From: an uncultured Bacteroidales bacterium
Lineage (GTDB): Bacteria; Bacteroidota; Bacteroidia; Bacteroidales; UBA932
Direction of reading: 5' to 3'
Length of the DNA: 54,548 nt
NCBI GenBank assembly: GCA_944325965.1
Contig: CALVCB010000004.1
Span: 1-54,548 of the forward strand
Below, in pieces: positions 9,131-18,458 of the stretch (its first letter is position 1; every line of letters starts with the position of its first letter). The notes under the pieces were generated by a model that saw only the letters and a program-made list of their open reading frames with translations, was not told the DNA's origin and ran no database searches. The translations under genes were made by a program, and so were the position numbers.

Positions 9131-9161
9131 TTTGCGGAACGTCAGGATAAGATTATCTTTG
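9131..9161 (+). promoter_or_regulatory. Consensus Bacteroidota promoter for ettA
   Basis: TTTG at 9131-9134, 19 bases, then TATCTTTG at 9154-9161. The ATG at 9179 follows 17 bases after the box, so the leader is only about 10-13 bases. Confidence 0.75.
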
Positions 9162-9178
9162 CGGCAAAATGTGTTTTT

Positions 9179-10855
9179 ATGACAGACGAGAAAATCATCT
9201 TTTCAATGAACGGGGTGGGGAAGATCCTCCCGCACAACAACAAGATAATCCTCAAGGACATCTACCTTTCATTCTTCTACGGGGCGAAGATAGGCATCAT
9301 CGGCCTTAATGGTTCCGGAAAATCCACACTGATGAAAATTATAGCCGGGGTGGAGAAAGGCTATCAGGGTGAGGTCGTATGGGCTCCAGGATATTCTGTC
9401 GGGTATTTGGAGCAGGAGCCGCAGATGGATCCGGACAAGACTGTGATAGAGGTGGTCCAGGAGGGCGTGCAGGAAGTGATGGACCTTCTGAAGGAGTATG
9501 AGGAAGTGAACCTGAAGTTCTGCGAGCCGATGTCGGACGATGAGATGGCTTCCCTGATCGAGAGGCAGGGGGAGCTTACGGAAAAGATAGAGCATTGCGG
9601 CGGATGGGAGATAGACTCAAAGCTGGAAAGGGCTATGGACGCGCTGCAGTGCCCTCCGTCTGATGCGAAGATCGCCACATTGAGCGGGGGAGAGCGCAGG
9701 AGGGTGGCGCTGTGCCGCCTTCTCCTCAGGCAGCCAGATGTACTGCTTCTTGACGAGCCTACAAACCATCTGGATACAGAGAGCATACAATGGCTCGAGG
9801 CACATCTGCAGCAGTATAAGGGTACTGTCATCGCAGTCACGCATGACCGCTATTTCCTTGATAATGTTGCAGGATGGATCCTGGAGCTTGACAGGGGCGA
9901 AGGTATTCCGTGGAAAGGCAACTATTCTTCATGGCTTGACCAGAAGAGCACAAGGCTTGCCATGGAAGAGAAGCAGGAGAGCAAGCGGCGCAAGACCCTC
10001 GAGCGTGAGCTGGAATGGGTGAGGATGGCACCAAAGGCCCGTCATGCGAAGTCAAAGGCCAGGCTCGGAGCGTATGAGAAGCTTGCCAGCGAGGACGGAA
10101 AGGAAAAAGAGGCCAATCTCGAGATATTCATTCCGAATGGTCCGCGGCTCGGAAGCAAGGTCATCAGCTTCAATGACGTTTCCAAGGCGTATGGTGACAA
10201 GCTCCTGTTCGAGCATCTGACATTTACGCTCCCGCCTGCAGGCATCGTCGGTGTCATCGGGCCTAACGGCGCCGGGAAGACCACGCTTTTCCGCCTCATC
10301 ATGGGGCTCGAGAAACCGGATTCCGGATCTATCGAAATAGGCGAAACCGTGAAGCTCGCGTATGTGGACCAGCAGCACAAGAGCATTGATCCGGAAAAGA
10401 CAGTATATGAGACTGTCTCTGGAGGAAGTGAATTCATAAAGCTCGGCAAGAGGGATGTAAACGCCAGGGCGTATGTTTCGAGGTTCAACTTCTCCGGTGC
10501 CGACCAGGAGAAGCTCTGCGGAGTACTGTCCGGTGGTGAGAGGAACCGTCTGCATCTAGCCCTTACACTTAAGGATGAAGGCAATGTCCTCCTTCTTGAC
10601 GAACCGACCAACGATGTGGATGTCAATACCATACGGGCTCTTGAGGAAGGTCTTGAGAATTTTGCCGGCTGTGCGGTGGTGATTTCCCATGACAGGTGGT
10701 TCCTTGACAGGATCGCCACGCATATCCTTGCGTTCGAAGGCGACTCCGAGGTGTATTTCTTCGAGGGGTCATATTCCGAATATGAGGAGAACAAGAAGCG
10801 ACGTATGGGTGACGTGACGCCTAAGCGGTTCAAATACAAAAAACTGATGGAGTAG
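9179..10855 (+). CDS. ettA: ABC-F ATPase, EttA-type translational throttle
   Basis: This soluble ABC-F protein of 558 residues (E. coli EttA has 555) carries two ATPase cassettes and no membrane domain. Cassette 1 has GLNGSGKST near residue 41, the signature LSGGERRRVALCRLL, and LLLDEPTNHLD. Cassette 2 has GPNGAGKTT near 361, LSGGERNRLHLA and LLLDEPTNDVD. The inserted arm region of EttA-type proteins lies at about residues 85-140. EttA binds the ribosomal E site and gates entry into elongation according to ATP/ADP ratio. The ATG at 9179 was chosen because it fits the family length and lies behind a consensus promoter; longer in-frame starts overlap the AraC-type gene. Confidence 0.95.
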   Translation: MTDEKIIFSMNGVGKILPHNNKIILKDIYLSFFYGAKIGIIGLNGSGKSTLMKIIAGVEKGYQGEVVWAPGYSVGYLEQEPQMDPDKTVIEVVQEGVQEVMDLLKEYEEVNLKFCEPMSDDEMASLIERQGELTEKIEHCGGWEIDSKLERAMDALQCPPSDAKIATLSGGERRRVALCRLLLRQPDVLLLDEPTNHLDTESIQWLEAHLQQYKGTVIAVTHDRYFLDNVAGWILELDRGEGIPWKGNYSSWLDQKSTRLAMEEKQESKRRKTLERELEWVRMAPKARHAKSKARLGAYEKLASEDGKEKEANLEIFIPNGPRLGSKVISFNDVSKAYGDKLLFEHLTFTLPPAGIVGVIGPNGAGKTTLFRLIMGLEKPDSGSIEIGETVKLAYVDQQHKSIDPEKTVYETVSGGSEFIKLGKRDVNARAYVSRFNFSGADQEKLCGVLSGGERNRLHLALTLKDEGNVLLLDEPTNDVDVNTIRALEEGLENFAGCAVVISHDRWFLDRIATHILAFEGDSEVYFFEGSYSEYEENKKRRMGDVTPKRFKYKKLME

Positions 10856-10879
10856 AGACTCCCGACATTACGGATTGTG

Positions 10880-10920
10880 GAAGCTGTTTTGAAATTTATT
10901 ATAAAAATCAAAACAGCTTC
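10880..10920 (+). terminator. Hairpin terminator after ettA
   Basis: A perfect 13-bp stem, GAAGCTGTTTTGA (10880-10892) with TCAAAACAGCTTC (10908-10920), around an AT-rich 15-base loop. The following TATGTTTTAT is only moderately T-rich. Confidence 0.75.
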
Positions 10921-10951
10921 TATGTTTTATCGTAGATAATGATTATTTTTG
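10921..10951 (+). promoter_or_regulatory. Candidate secA promoter
   Basis: TATTTTTG at 10944-10951 matches the -7 consensus. TATG at 10921-10924, 19 bases upstream, differs by one base from TTTG. The leader to ATG 11021 would be about 65 bases. Confidence 0.55.
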
Positions 10952-11020
10952 CAAAATTCGGTCTTTGCCCTGCTGTGTGGCTGGCCGGAAATGTTAACCT
11001 GAATAAAAAATATTAGAGAT

Positions 11021-14000
11021 ATGTCATTTACCGATGTTTTTAAGAAGATTTTCGGGACCAAGGCGGAAAGGGACCTTAAGCAGCTGCAGCCAGTGCTCCA
11101 GAAGGTGCTCGCTGCCTATCCTGAGATTGACAGTTTGACGGACGACCAGCTGAGGGAGAAGTCTGCGGAGTTGAGGCGTATTATCCGGGAGAGGATAGCG
11201 GGAGACGAGGAAAGGATCGCCCAGATAAAGGAAGAGCTTGAAAAGGACATCCCGGTAGACCAGAAGGAGGCTCTCGCCACGGAGTCCGACAAGCTGGTGA
11301 AGAAGGTGGATGAGGATATTGAGAAAGTGCTTGACGAGATTCTGCCTGCCGCATTCGCGGTGATGAAATCTACCGCCCGCAGATTCAAGGAGAACGAGAC
11401 TATCAGGGTCAAGGCTACGGATTTCGACCGTGAGCTCAGCACGTCAAAGGATTTTGTCGAGATAGACGGGGACTATGCCATCTGGCACAATCACTGGATG
11501 GCCGGAGGAAATGAGATCACCTGGGACATGGTCCACTACGATGTGCAGCTTATCGGAGGTATCGTCCTTCATCAGGGCAAGATTGCCGAAATGGCTACTG
11601 GAGAAGGAAAGACCCTTGTCGCCACGCTTCCTGTATTCCTCAATGCGCTTGCCGGTAAAGGCGTGCATGTAGTGACAGTCAACGACTACCTTTCAAAACG
11701 AGACTCCGAGTGGATGGGTCCGCTCTACATGTTCCACGGCCTTTCAGTGGACTGTATCGACAAACACCAGCCAAACAGTGAATCACGCAGGAAGGCATAC
11801 GCCTGCGACATAACGTTCGGGACCAACAACGAGTTCGGCTTTGACTACCTCAGGGACAACATGGCAATTTCCCAGCGTGACCTTGTCCAGCGCAAGCACC
11901 ACTACGCCATTGTCGATGAGGTTGACTCCGTGCTTATCGATGATGCCCGTACCCCGTTGATCATTTCAGGACCGGTGCCGAAAGGCGACGACCAGCAGTT
12001 CATGGAGTACAAACCGTATGTCGAGCGGCTTTACAATAACCAGAGGACCCTCGTGACCAATACTCTGAACGAGGCCAAGAAACTCATAGCGGCAGGTGAC
12101 GAGAAAGAAGGAGGAAAACTCCTCCTCAGGGCATACAAGGGACTTCCTAAATACAAGCCTCTCATCAAGTTCCTCAGCGAGCCGGGCATGAAGCAGCTCC
12201 TGCAGAGGACAGAGAATTTTTATATCCAGGACAATGAGAGGGAGATGCCGGTGGTGACGGACCCTCTGTTCTTCGTGATCAACGAGAAGCAGCATGCCGT
12301 GGAGATGACCGACAATGGCCATGATCTTCTGAGCGGCACCCTTTCCGATCCGAAATTCTTTATCCTTCCGGATGTCGGGAGCGAGATAGCTGAAGTCGAG
12401 AAATCCGACATTACCCCGGAGGAGAAGCATGCGAAAAAAGATGCGATAATGGCTGACTTCGCCCTGAAGTCTGAGCGTGTCCATACAGTGAACCAGCTTC
12501 TCAAGGCGTATGCAATGTTCGAGAAGGACGTCGACTATGTCATCATGGACAATAAGGTGAAGATCGTTGACGAGCAGACCGGGCGTATCATGGAGGGCAG
12601 GCGCTGGAGCGACGGCCTGCATCAGGCGGTAGAGGCGAAAGAGAATGTGAAGGTCGAGGCTGCCACACAGACGTTCGCCACCATCACCCTGCAGAACTAT
12701 TTCCGTATGTACCACAAGCTTGCCGGTATGACCGGTACGGCGGAGACGGAGGCCGGTGAGTTTTGGTCTATCTATAAGCTCGATGTCGTGGTGATACCGA
12801 CCAACAAGCCTATTGCAAGGATCGACGAGAACGACAGGATATACAAGACCAAGAAGGCCAAGTATGAGGCTGTAATCAACAGGATTGAGGAACTCACCAA
12901 GGCAGGCAGGCCTGTGCTGGTCGGAACAACGGATGTCGAGACTTCCGAGCTCCTCAGCAGGATGCTGAAGCTCAGGGGCATCCCTCACCAGGTCCTCAAT
13001 GCCAAGCAGCATGCCCGCGAGGCAGAGGTGGTCGCCCAGGCCGGACAGAGAAGTACCGTCACCATCGCGACCAACATGGCCGGACGAGGAACGGATATCA
13101 AGCTTTCCGATGAAGTCCGTAAGGCAGGAGGTCTGGCAATTATAGGAACGGAACGGCATGACAGCCGCCGTGTCGACCGTCAGCTCAGGGGACGTGCCGG
13201 ACGTCAGGGTGACCCGGGCTCATCTACCTTCTATGTATCTTTCGAGGACAAGCTTATGCGTCTTTTCGGGTCAGAAAGGATTGCAAGCGTGGTTGATAAG
13301 CTCGGCATGGAGGAGAACGAGGCCCTGGAGAACAACATGCTCTCCAACTCTATTGAGAAGGCCCAGAAGAAAGTCGAGGAGAACAATTTCGGTATACGTA
13401 AGCGTCTGCTCGAATATGATGATGTCATGAACTCCCAGAGGGAAGTGATATATACCAGGAGGCGCAATGCCCTGTCAGGCGAGAGAGTGGAGATTGACGT
13501 CATGAACATGATGCAGGACATGTCAGAGATCATAGTGGAGAACTGCGCCGGATACGACTATGGCTCGTTTGCGGAGTATGTGATGGCCACCCTATCGATA
13601 GATCTCGGCTTCGACGAGAAGTTCTACACCGGGGCCAAGCCTGCCGAAATTTCAGAAAAGCTGTTCCAGAACATGCAGGACACTTACAGGCGGAGGATGG
13701 ACGCCATGTCCCAGAGGTCATATCCTATCATCAAGGAAGTCTATGAAAAACAGGGCGCAATTTATCAGAACATAGCGATTCCAATCTCTGACGGCCGCAA
13801 GATGCTCACCCTTTCGGTAAACCTGAAAAAGGCATACGAGACAGAAGGGAAGGAGATTGCCCGTGCCCTGACCAAGGCCATCACGCTATACCAGATAGAT
13901 GACCATTGGAAGGAGCATCTGCGTGATATGGATGACCTGAAGCAGTCGGTCCAGAATGCGTCATACGAGCAGAAGGACCCGCTCCTTATCTACAAGTTCG

Positions 14001-14290
14001 AGAGTTTCAATCTGTTCAAGTCCATGCTCGAGGCCCTCAGCAAGGATATCCTGTCATTCCTCATGAGGGCGCATATCCCGCTCAGGGATGCCAGTGCAGT
14101 CCAGACACCGCCGCCAGTACGCAAGCCGGACATGAACCAGATGCATACCAGCAGGACGGACTTGGTAACCAACAGCGGTGAGCCGAAGGCCAAAATGCCT
14201 GTCCATGTCGACAAGACGGTAGGCAGGAATGACCCGTGCCCATGCGGTTCCGGGAAGAAATACAAGAACTGCCACGGGAGGGGACTGTAA
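11021..14290 (+). CDS. secA: Preprotein translocase ATPase SecA
   Basis: This is the motor ATPase that drives unfolded preproteins through SecYEG. At 1089 residues it is longer than E. coli SecA (901), with extra sequence within the first 120 residues and around 340-420, as is usual in Bacteroidota. The Walker A-like MATGEGKT occurs near residue 191, [20 protein letters not shown] near 298, and the GRGTDIKL and [12 protein letters not shown] motifs of the second helicase domain at about 690-730. The C-terminus carries the zinc/SecB-binding motif [13 protein letters not shown]. The start ATG at 11021 gives [20 protein letters not shown], a normal N-terminus. Confidence 0.98.
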   Translation: MSFTDVFKKIFGTKAERDLKQLQPVLQKVLAAYPEIDSLTDDQLREKSAELRRIIRERIAGDEERIAQIKEELEKDIPVDQKEALATESDKLVKKVDEDIEKVLDEILPAAFAVMKSTARRFKENETIRVKATDFDRELSTSKDFVEIDGDYAIWHNHWMAGGNEITWDMVHYDVQLIGGIVLHQGKIAEMATGEGKTLVATLPVFLNALAGKGVHVVTVNDYLSKRDSEWMGPLYMFHGLSVDCIDKHQPNSESRRKAYACDITFGTNNEFGFDYLRDNMAISQRDLVQRKHHYAIVDEVDSVLIDDARTPLIISGPVPKGDDQQFMEYKPYVERLYNNQRTLVTNTLNEAKKLIAAGDEKEGGKLLLRAYKGLPKYKPLIKFLSEPGMKQLLQRTENFYIQDNEREMPVVTDPLFFVINEKQHAVEMTDNGHDLLSGTLSDPKFFILPDVGSEIAEVEKSDITPEEKHAKKDAIMADFALKSERVHTVNQLLKAYAMFEKDVDYVIMDNKVKIVDEQTGRIMEGRRWSDGLHQAVEAKENVKVEAATQTFATITLQNYFRMYHKLAGMTGTAETEAGEFWSIYKLDVVVIPTNKPIARIDENDRIYKTKKAKYEAVINRIEELTKAGRPVLVGTTDVETSELLSRMLKLRGIPHQVLNAKQHAREAEVVAQAGQRSTVTIATNMAGRGTDIKLSDEVRKAGGLAIIGTERHDSRRVDRQLRGRAGRQGDPGSSTFYVSFEDKLMRLFGSERIASVVDKLGMEENEALENNMLSNSIEKAQKKVEENNFGIRKRLLEYDDVMNSQREVIYTRRRNALSGERVEIDVMNMMQDMSEIIVENCAGYDYGSFAEYVMATLSIDLGFDEKFYTGAKPAEISEKLFQNMQDTYRRRMDAMSQRSYPIIKEVYEKQGAIYQNIAIPISDGRKMLTLSVNLKKAYETEGKEIARALTKAITLYQIDDHWKEHLRDMDDLKQSVQNASYEQKDPLLIYKFESFNLFKSMLEALSKDILSFLMRAHIPLRDASAVQTPPPVRKPDMNQMHTSRTDLVTNSGEPKAKMPVHVDKTVGRNDPCPCGSGKKYKNCHGRGL

Positions 14291-14322
14291 TAGTGTTTAA
14301 ATACATAAGGAAGAAGATAATT

Positions 14323-14769
14323 ATGGCAAGGACTGAAGAAATTGTCAATTCTGTAAGCCGGATTTCCTCAGGGACGAAAATTTCCGGAGAGCTTTTTTCT
14401 ACCAATGACCTAAGGATAGACGGCTGTTTCAGCGGAAAGATCTTTTCCCGGGGCAGGATAGTCGTAGGTGAGTCAGCGGAGGTTTCAGGAGAGCTGCTCT
14501 GTTCCAATGCAGATATATGGGGAAAGATGAAGGGGGACATCTACGTGAAGGACACCCTTTCGATGAAGAACGGGGCCAAGGTAGATGGAAACCTCAATAT
14601 CAACAAGATAGTTGTGGAACTGGGGGTGGCTTTCAACGGGACGTGCCGTATGATCACGACCGAGGAGTTTGACAAGACCGCCAACACCGTCTGCTCCCAG
14701 ATGAAGGTCGCCGGAGATGCTGACGGGCAGAAGAAGCAGCCTCAGAATGCAGAGAAGTCCGGCCGGTGA
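14323..14769 (+). CDS. Bactofilin family protein
   Basis: This 148-residue protein is a bactofilin (polymer-forming cytoskeletal DUF583). Residues about 17-115 show the regular glycine/hydrophobic pattern of a right-handed beta-helix, with repeats such as ISGELFSTNDLRIDGCFSGKI. The N- and C-terminal tails are short and disordered. Bactofilins self-assemble without nucleotide and scaffold cell-wall or polarity proteins; the partner here is unknown because no M23 peptidase gene adjoins. The ATG at 14323, preceded by an AAGGAAG stretch, was chosen over a start at 14236 that overlaps secA. The 32-base gap to secA suggests co-transcription. Confidence 0.88.
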   Translation: MARTEEIVNSVSRISSGTKISGELFSTNDLRIDGCFSGKIFSRGRIVVGESAEVSGELLCSNADIWGKMKGDIYVKDTLSMKNGAKVDGNLNINKIVVELGVAFNGTCRMITTEEFDKTANTVCSQMKVAGDADGQKKQPQNAEKSGR

Positions 14770-14781
14770 CTTATCCCGCAC

Positions 14782-14838
14782 GTGCAGAGACAGAGACGCC
14801 AGGCGAAATACATCCGCCTGGCGTCTCTGTCTCTGCAC
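14782..14838. terminator. Perfect 24-bp inverted repeat between convergent genes
   Basis: Arms 14782-14805 and 14815-14838 are exactly complementary over 24 bases with a 9-base loop (AAATACATC). The element separates the bactofilin gene from the convergent hsp20 gene and probably terminates both, although neither side has a clean T-run. The arms contain a CAGAGA repeat, read as CTCTGT on the other side. Confidence 0.75.
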
Positions 14839-14853
14839 TACTACACTTACACT

Positions 14854-15285
14854 TTATTTGACTTCGATGACACGTTTACTGCCGTCTGCCTTGTTCCTCT
14901 GTATTTTTGGAATGTCGACATTCAGTACTCCGTGTTCGACATGCGCACTGATACGCTCCCTTTCTGCATCGTCCGGAAGGACCATGGTCTGCTGGAACTT
15001 TGAATATGAGAACTCCCTGCGCAGATAGTGTCCATGCTTTTCCCTGTTATTTTCATCGGACTTCTTTTCCATTTCGATTACGAGATTTCCCTCGTTATCC
15101 AGATGTACGTTGAAATCGTCTTTGGTCATTCCCGGGGCGGCGAGCTCAAGCTCATACCCGTTTTCATGTTCAAGGACATTGATGGCTGGTGCGGTGGCAT
15201 TCACCCTGTCCATCCAGTTTGTGTCGAAAAAATCATTGAATATGTCAGGCAGCCAGCCCTGACTGTTTCTTCTTGAAGGTACCAT
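14854..15285 (-). CDS. Small heat-shock protein, Hsp20/alpha-crystallin family
   Basis: This 143-residue holdase chaperone binds unfolding proteins in the cytoplasm without ATP. The alpha-crystallin domain spans about residues 35-140, including ELELAAPGMTKDDFNVHL and the late GVLNVDIPK that contains the conserved G-x-L motif; the C-terminus ends KRVIEVK. The ATG at 15285 has an AAAAAAGGAG Shine-Dalgarno sequence 8 bases upstream, unusual in a phylum that rarely uses one, and this fixes the start; an in-frame ATG at 15384 would add a non-homologous tail. No TAnnTTTG box was found upstream, so another sigma factor may be used. Confidence 0.92.
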   Translation of the reverse strand: MVPSRRNSQGWLPDIFNDFFDTNWMDRVNATAPAINVLEHENGYELELAAPGMTKDDFNVHLDNEGNLVIEMEKKSDENNREKHGHYLRREFSYSKFQQTMVLPDDAERERISAHVEHGVLNVDIPKIQRNKADGSKRVIEVK

Positions 15286-15560
15286 AGTATAATCTCCTTT
15301 TTTATTGTCTTTTTTGTCGGATGCCCTTGTCTCCGGTTTCCTGCTTTCATGGAAGCCGCACCGGCTTTGCGGGTCCGCTGTCATTTATATCAATTGCCAT
15401 ACCGTTGCTCAAAACAGGACGTAATGGTCAAAAGGAGGAAAAATTGTCATAATTTTGTGACACTATGTCTTGACGGGGTGTCAAAATGTCTATTTTGCAC
15501 GTTCCACGGTATTCAGTTTTCGTGTTTAATTATTACCTTTGAAACTCTATTTCATCGTAT
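15286..15560. promoter_or_regulatory. Divergent hsp20/uvrA control region
   Basis: This 275-base spacer holds a -7 box for uvrA, TACCTTTG at 15534-15541, 19 bases before its ATG. It also has a cluster of TGTCA/TGACA half-sites: TGTCA 15445-15449, TGACA 15458-15462 and TGTCA 15479-15483, giving inverted pairs spaced 8 and 16 bases. No canonical box faces hsp20. No coding sequence was recognised. Confidence 0.45.
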
Positions 15561-18446
15561 ATGTCAGAGACAGGGAATATTCTTATAAAAGGTGCTAAAG
15601 TCAATAATCTCAAGAATGTGACTCTTGAGCTTCCGAGAGGCCGTTTCATAGTCATTACGGGCATTTCCGGGTCAGGGAAGTCATCGTTGGCCTTCGATAC
15701 CCTTTTCGCAGAGGGCCAGCGGCGTTTTGCCGAAAGTCTCTCCTCTTATGCAAGGCAGTTTCTGGGCAGGATGTCGAAGCCTGATGTGGAGCTTATAGAA
15801 GGTATACCGCCGGCTATTGCCATCGAACAGAAGGTGAATACGCGCAACCCGAGGTCGACAGTAGCCACCACTACGGAGATATTCGATTATCTCAGGCTGA
15901 TATTCGCAAGGATAGGAAAGACATATTCCCCGGTGTCCGGTGTTGAGGTCAAATGCCACAGTGTCAACGATGTACTCGAGTTCCTCCTGTCTGCGGAACC
16001 CTCGACTGCCTATTTGCTTGCCGACCTGGACTGGAAAAACCGGAATGACAAGGTGGAGCTGATGCTGCAGCTGAAGGAGGAGGGCTATTCCCGTTTTTTC
16101 ACGGACGCTCCGGTGAGGATAGAGGAGATCATGCGTAGGGCCGAGGACGGGGACTATCCCCAGGAGCTCTACCTGCTGGTCGACAGACTGCGTTTACCTG
16201 CTTTTACGGACGGGTCTCCGGTCATGGAAGACGGCTCCACCATGCCGCAGATGGACTGGGAGGACCTGCAGACGAGGATCCATTCTTCGGTTCAGACGGC
16301 CTTCGATAAAGGTTCCGGTTCTTTGTTTGTCAGGAAAGAGTATCCGTACCGGGCTCCGGAGGGGAGCGTTGAGATACGGCATTTCGTCAACCGTTTTGAG
16401 GCTGACGGCATGAAGTTCCAGGAGCCGGATGAATATATGTTCAGTTTCAACAGTCCGCTCGGGGCGTGCCCCGTATGCGGGGGTCTCGGTCAGATAATCG
16501 GCATAAGCGAGGATCTGGTGATTCCGGACAAGAGCAGGACAATATATGACGGAGCTATCGCATGCTGGCGGGGGGAGAAGATGGGATGGTTCAAGGACCA
16601 GCTTGTCAAGAATGCCGAGAGGTACGGCATACCTGTGTTCGAACCGTACTGCAACCTTACCGACGAGCAGAAAGACATTGTCTGGCAGGGGCGCAAAGGT
16701 GTCTCCGAGGATGATTCAATAATAGGAATCAACGAGTTTTTCAAGTGGGTTGATGCCAATAAATATAAAATCCAGTACAAATACATGCTCAGCCGCTATT
16801 CCGGCAAAACTGTATGCAGGGAGTGCGGGGGCAGCCGCCTGCGCAAGGACGCCCTCTACGTCAAGGTCGGGGGGAAGAACATACAGCAGCTGCTGACTAT
16901 GAATGTGGACCAGCTTCTCGACTTTTTCACCGGTCTGCAGCTGACGGAATATGAATCGCGCATAGTATCTAAAGCTGTGGATGAGATAGTCTCCAGACTC
17001 AATTATATCAAGGATGTGGGCCTTTCATATCTTACGCTCAACCGTACATCCAATACGCTTTCCGGAGGGGAAAGCCAGAGGATAAATCTGGTGACGGCAT
17101 TGGGCAGTTCCCTGGTCGGGTCTCTCTATATCCTCGACGAGCCGAGCATAGGTCTCCATCCGAGGGATACCGACAGGCTCATTTCTGTCCTTAAAAAACT
17201 GAGGGATATAGGCAATACTGTGGTGGTAGTCGAGCATGACGAGGAAATCATGAGGGCGGCGGACATGCTTGTCGACATAGGTCCGAAGGCCGGGGTGGAC
17301 GGCGGGGAGATAGTCTACCAGGGAAAGATTCAGGACAGCATCCGTGACGGCGCAGCCCTGGAGCGTTCCCTGACGCTGCAGTACCTGTCGGGGCAGCGCA
17401 GCCGTTATGTGCGGGAGAAAAGACAGTGGGCGTATTCCATTACTGTCGAAGGTGCCATGGAGCATAACCTGAAGAATGTGGACGCACGCTTTCCATTGGG
17501 CGTGCTTACAGTGGTGACCGGCGTGAGCGGCAGCGGAAAGTCCTCGCTTGTGGGAGACATCCTTTATCCTGCGGTGTTCCGGTATCTGAACCATACCGGG
17601 ACAGCTCCCGGTACTTTCCGGGGGCTGTCCGGAAATCTGGACAGGATAACCCAGGTGGAATATGTTGACCAGAACCCGATAGGCAAGAGCTCCCGTTCCA
17701 ATGCCGTCACATATCTGAAAATATACGATGATATAAGGAAGCTGCTTTCCGAGCAGCAGTTTGCCAAGCTGAACGGTTTCACCCCGTCGTTCTTCTCGTT
17801 CAACATGGACGGGGGAAGGTGTCCTGAATGCCAGGGGGAGGGCTTCGTGAAGATAGGCATGCAGTTCATGGCAGATGTCAAGATGGTCTGCGAGTCATGC
17901 GGCGGCAAACGTTTCAAGCCCGAGATCCTAGAGGTGAAATACAAGGGCAAAAACATAGATGATATCCTTAACATGAGCGTCGAGGAGGCGATTGGTTTCT
18001 TCGGCTCTCAGCAGGATCCTGCGGCTGTCCGCATTGCCGGACGCCTGCAGCCGCTTGTTGATGTAGGCCTTTCCTATATAAAGCTGGGACAGAGCAGCAG
18101 TACCCTTTCCGGAGGGGAGAGCCAGAGGATAAAGCTTGCATATTTCCTGTCCATGAATGATTCTCAGTCATCATCAAGCCACATTCTGTTCATATTTGAC
18201 GAGCCTACTACCGGATTGCACTTCTACGATGTCGAAAAGCTCCTGAGGTCATTCGATGCCCTGCTTGCCAAAGGGCATACTATCGTGGTGGTTGAGCACA
18301 ACCCTGATGTGATCCGCTCCGCTGACTGGATACTCGATCTTGGGCCGGAGGCTGGGGATGCCGGAGGACGGATAGTGTTTGAAGGTACTCCCGAGAAACT
18401 TGTGGCGGAAGGGGATACCTGGACGGCAAAGTACCTGCGGGGCTGA
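15561..18446 (+). CDS. uvrA: Excinuclease ABC subunit A
   Basis: This 961-residue DNA damage sensor works with UvrB in nucleotide excision repair. It has two ABC ATPase cassettes: Walker A GISGSGKSS near residue 34 and GVSGSGKSS near 654, signatures LSGGESQRI near 494 and 852, and Walker B ILDEPSIGLHP and FDEPTTGLHF. The C-terminal zinc module is intact (CPEC, 19 residues, CESC). The first zinc module keeps only one pair (CPVC after FSFNSPLGA); the pair usually found about 20 residues upstream is missing (RFEADGMKFQEPDEYM). I believe this is a Bacteroidota trait and not damage. Confidence 0.97.
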   Translation: MSETGNILIKGAKVNNLKNVTLELPRGRFIVITGISGSGKSSLAFDTLFAEGQRRFAESLSSYARQFLGRMSKPDVELIEGIPPAIAIEQKVNTRNPRSTVATTTEIFDYLRLIFARIGKTYSPVSGVEVKCHSVNDVLEFLLSAEPSTAYLLADLDWKNRNDKVELMLQLKEEGYSRFFTDAPVRIEEIMRRAEDGDYPQELYLLVDRLRLPAFTDGSPVMEDGSTMPQMDWEDLQTRIHSSVQTAFDKGSGSLFVRKEYPYRAPEGSVEIRHFVNRFEADGMKFQEPDEYMFSFNSPLGACPVCGGLGQIIGISEDLVIPDKSRTIYDGAIACWRGEKMGWFKDQLVKNAERYGIPVFEPYCNLTDEQKDIVWQGRKGVSEDDSIIGINEFFKWVDANKYKIQYKYMLSRYSGKTVCRECGGSRLRKDALYVKVGGKNIQQLLTMNVDQLLDFFTGLQLTEYESRIVSKAVDEIVSRLNYIKDVGLSYLTLNRTSNTLSGGESQRINLVTALGSSLVGSLYILDEPSIGLHPRDTDRLISVLKKLRDIGNTVVVVEHDEEIMRAADMLVDIGPKAGVDGGEIVYQGKIQDSIRDGAALERSLTLQYLSGQRSRYVREKRQWAYSITVEGAMEHNLKNVDARFPLGVLTVVTGVSGSGKSSLVGDILYPAVFRYLNHTGTAPGTFRGLSGNLDRITQVEYVDQNPIGKSSRSNAVTYLKIYDDIRKLLSEQQFAKLNGFTPSFFSFNMDGGRCPECQGEGFVKIGMQFMADVKMVCESCGGKRFKPEILEVKYKGKNIDDILNMSVEEAIGFFGSQQDPAAVRIAGRLQPLVDVGLSYIKLGQSSSTLSGGESQRIKLAYFLSMNDSQSSSSHILFIFDEPTTGLHFYDVEKLLRSFDALLAKGHTIVVVEHNPDVIRSADWILDLGPEAGDAGGRIVFEGTPEKLVAEGDTWTAKYLRG

Positions 18447-18458
18447 GAGGCCTTTCTG

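Noticed and set aside
9017-9178. Longer N-terminus for ettA
   Set aside because: It overlaps the AraC-type gene by more than 100 bases, exceeds the family length, and would start upstream of the consensus promoter.
11966-13159. Long open frame (397 codons) on the minus strand inside secA
   Set aside because: It is opposite a fully conserved secA, carries no recognisable domain and has the low-complexity look of a shadow frame.
14782-14838. Insertion-sequence terminal repeat
   Set aside because: The arms are only 9 bases apart and no transposase or target duplication is present.
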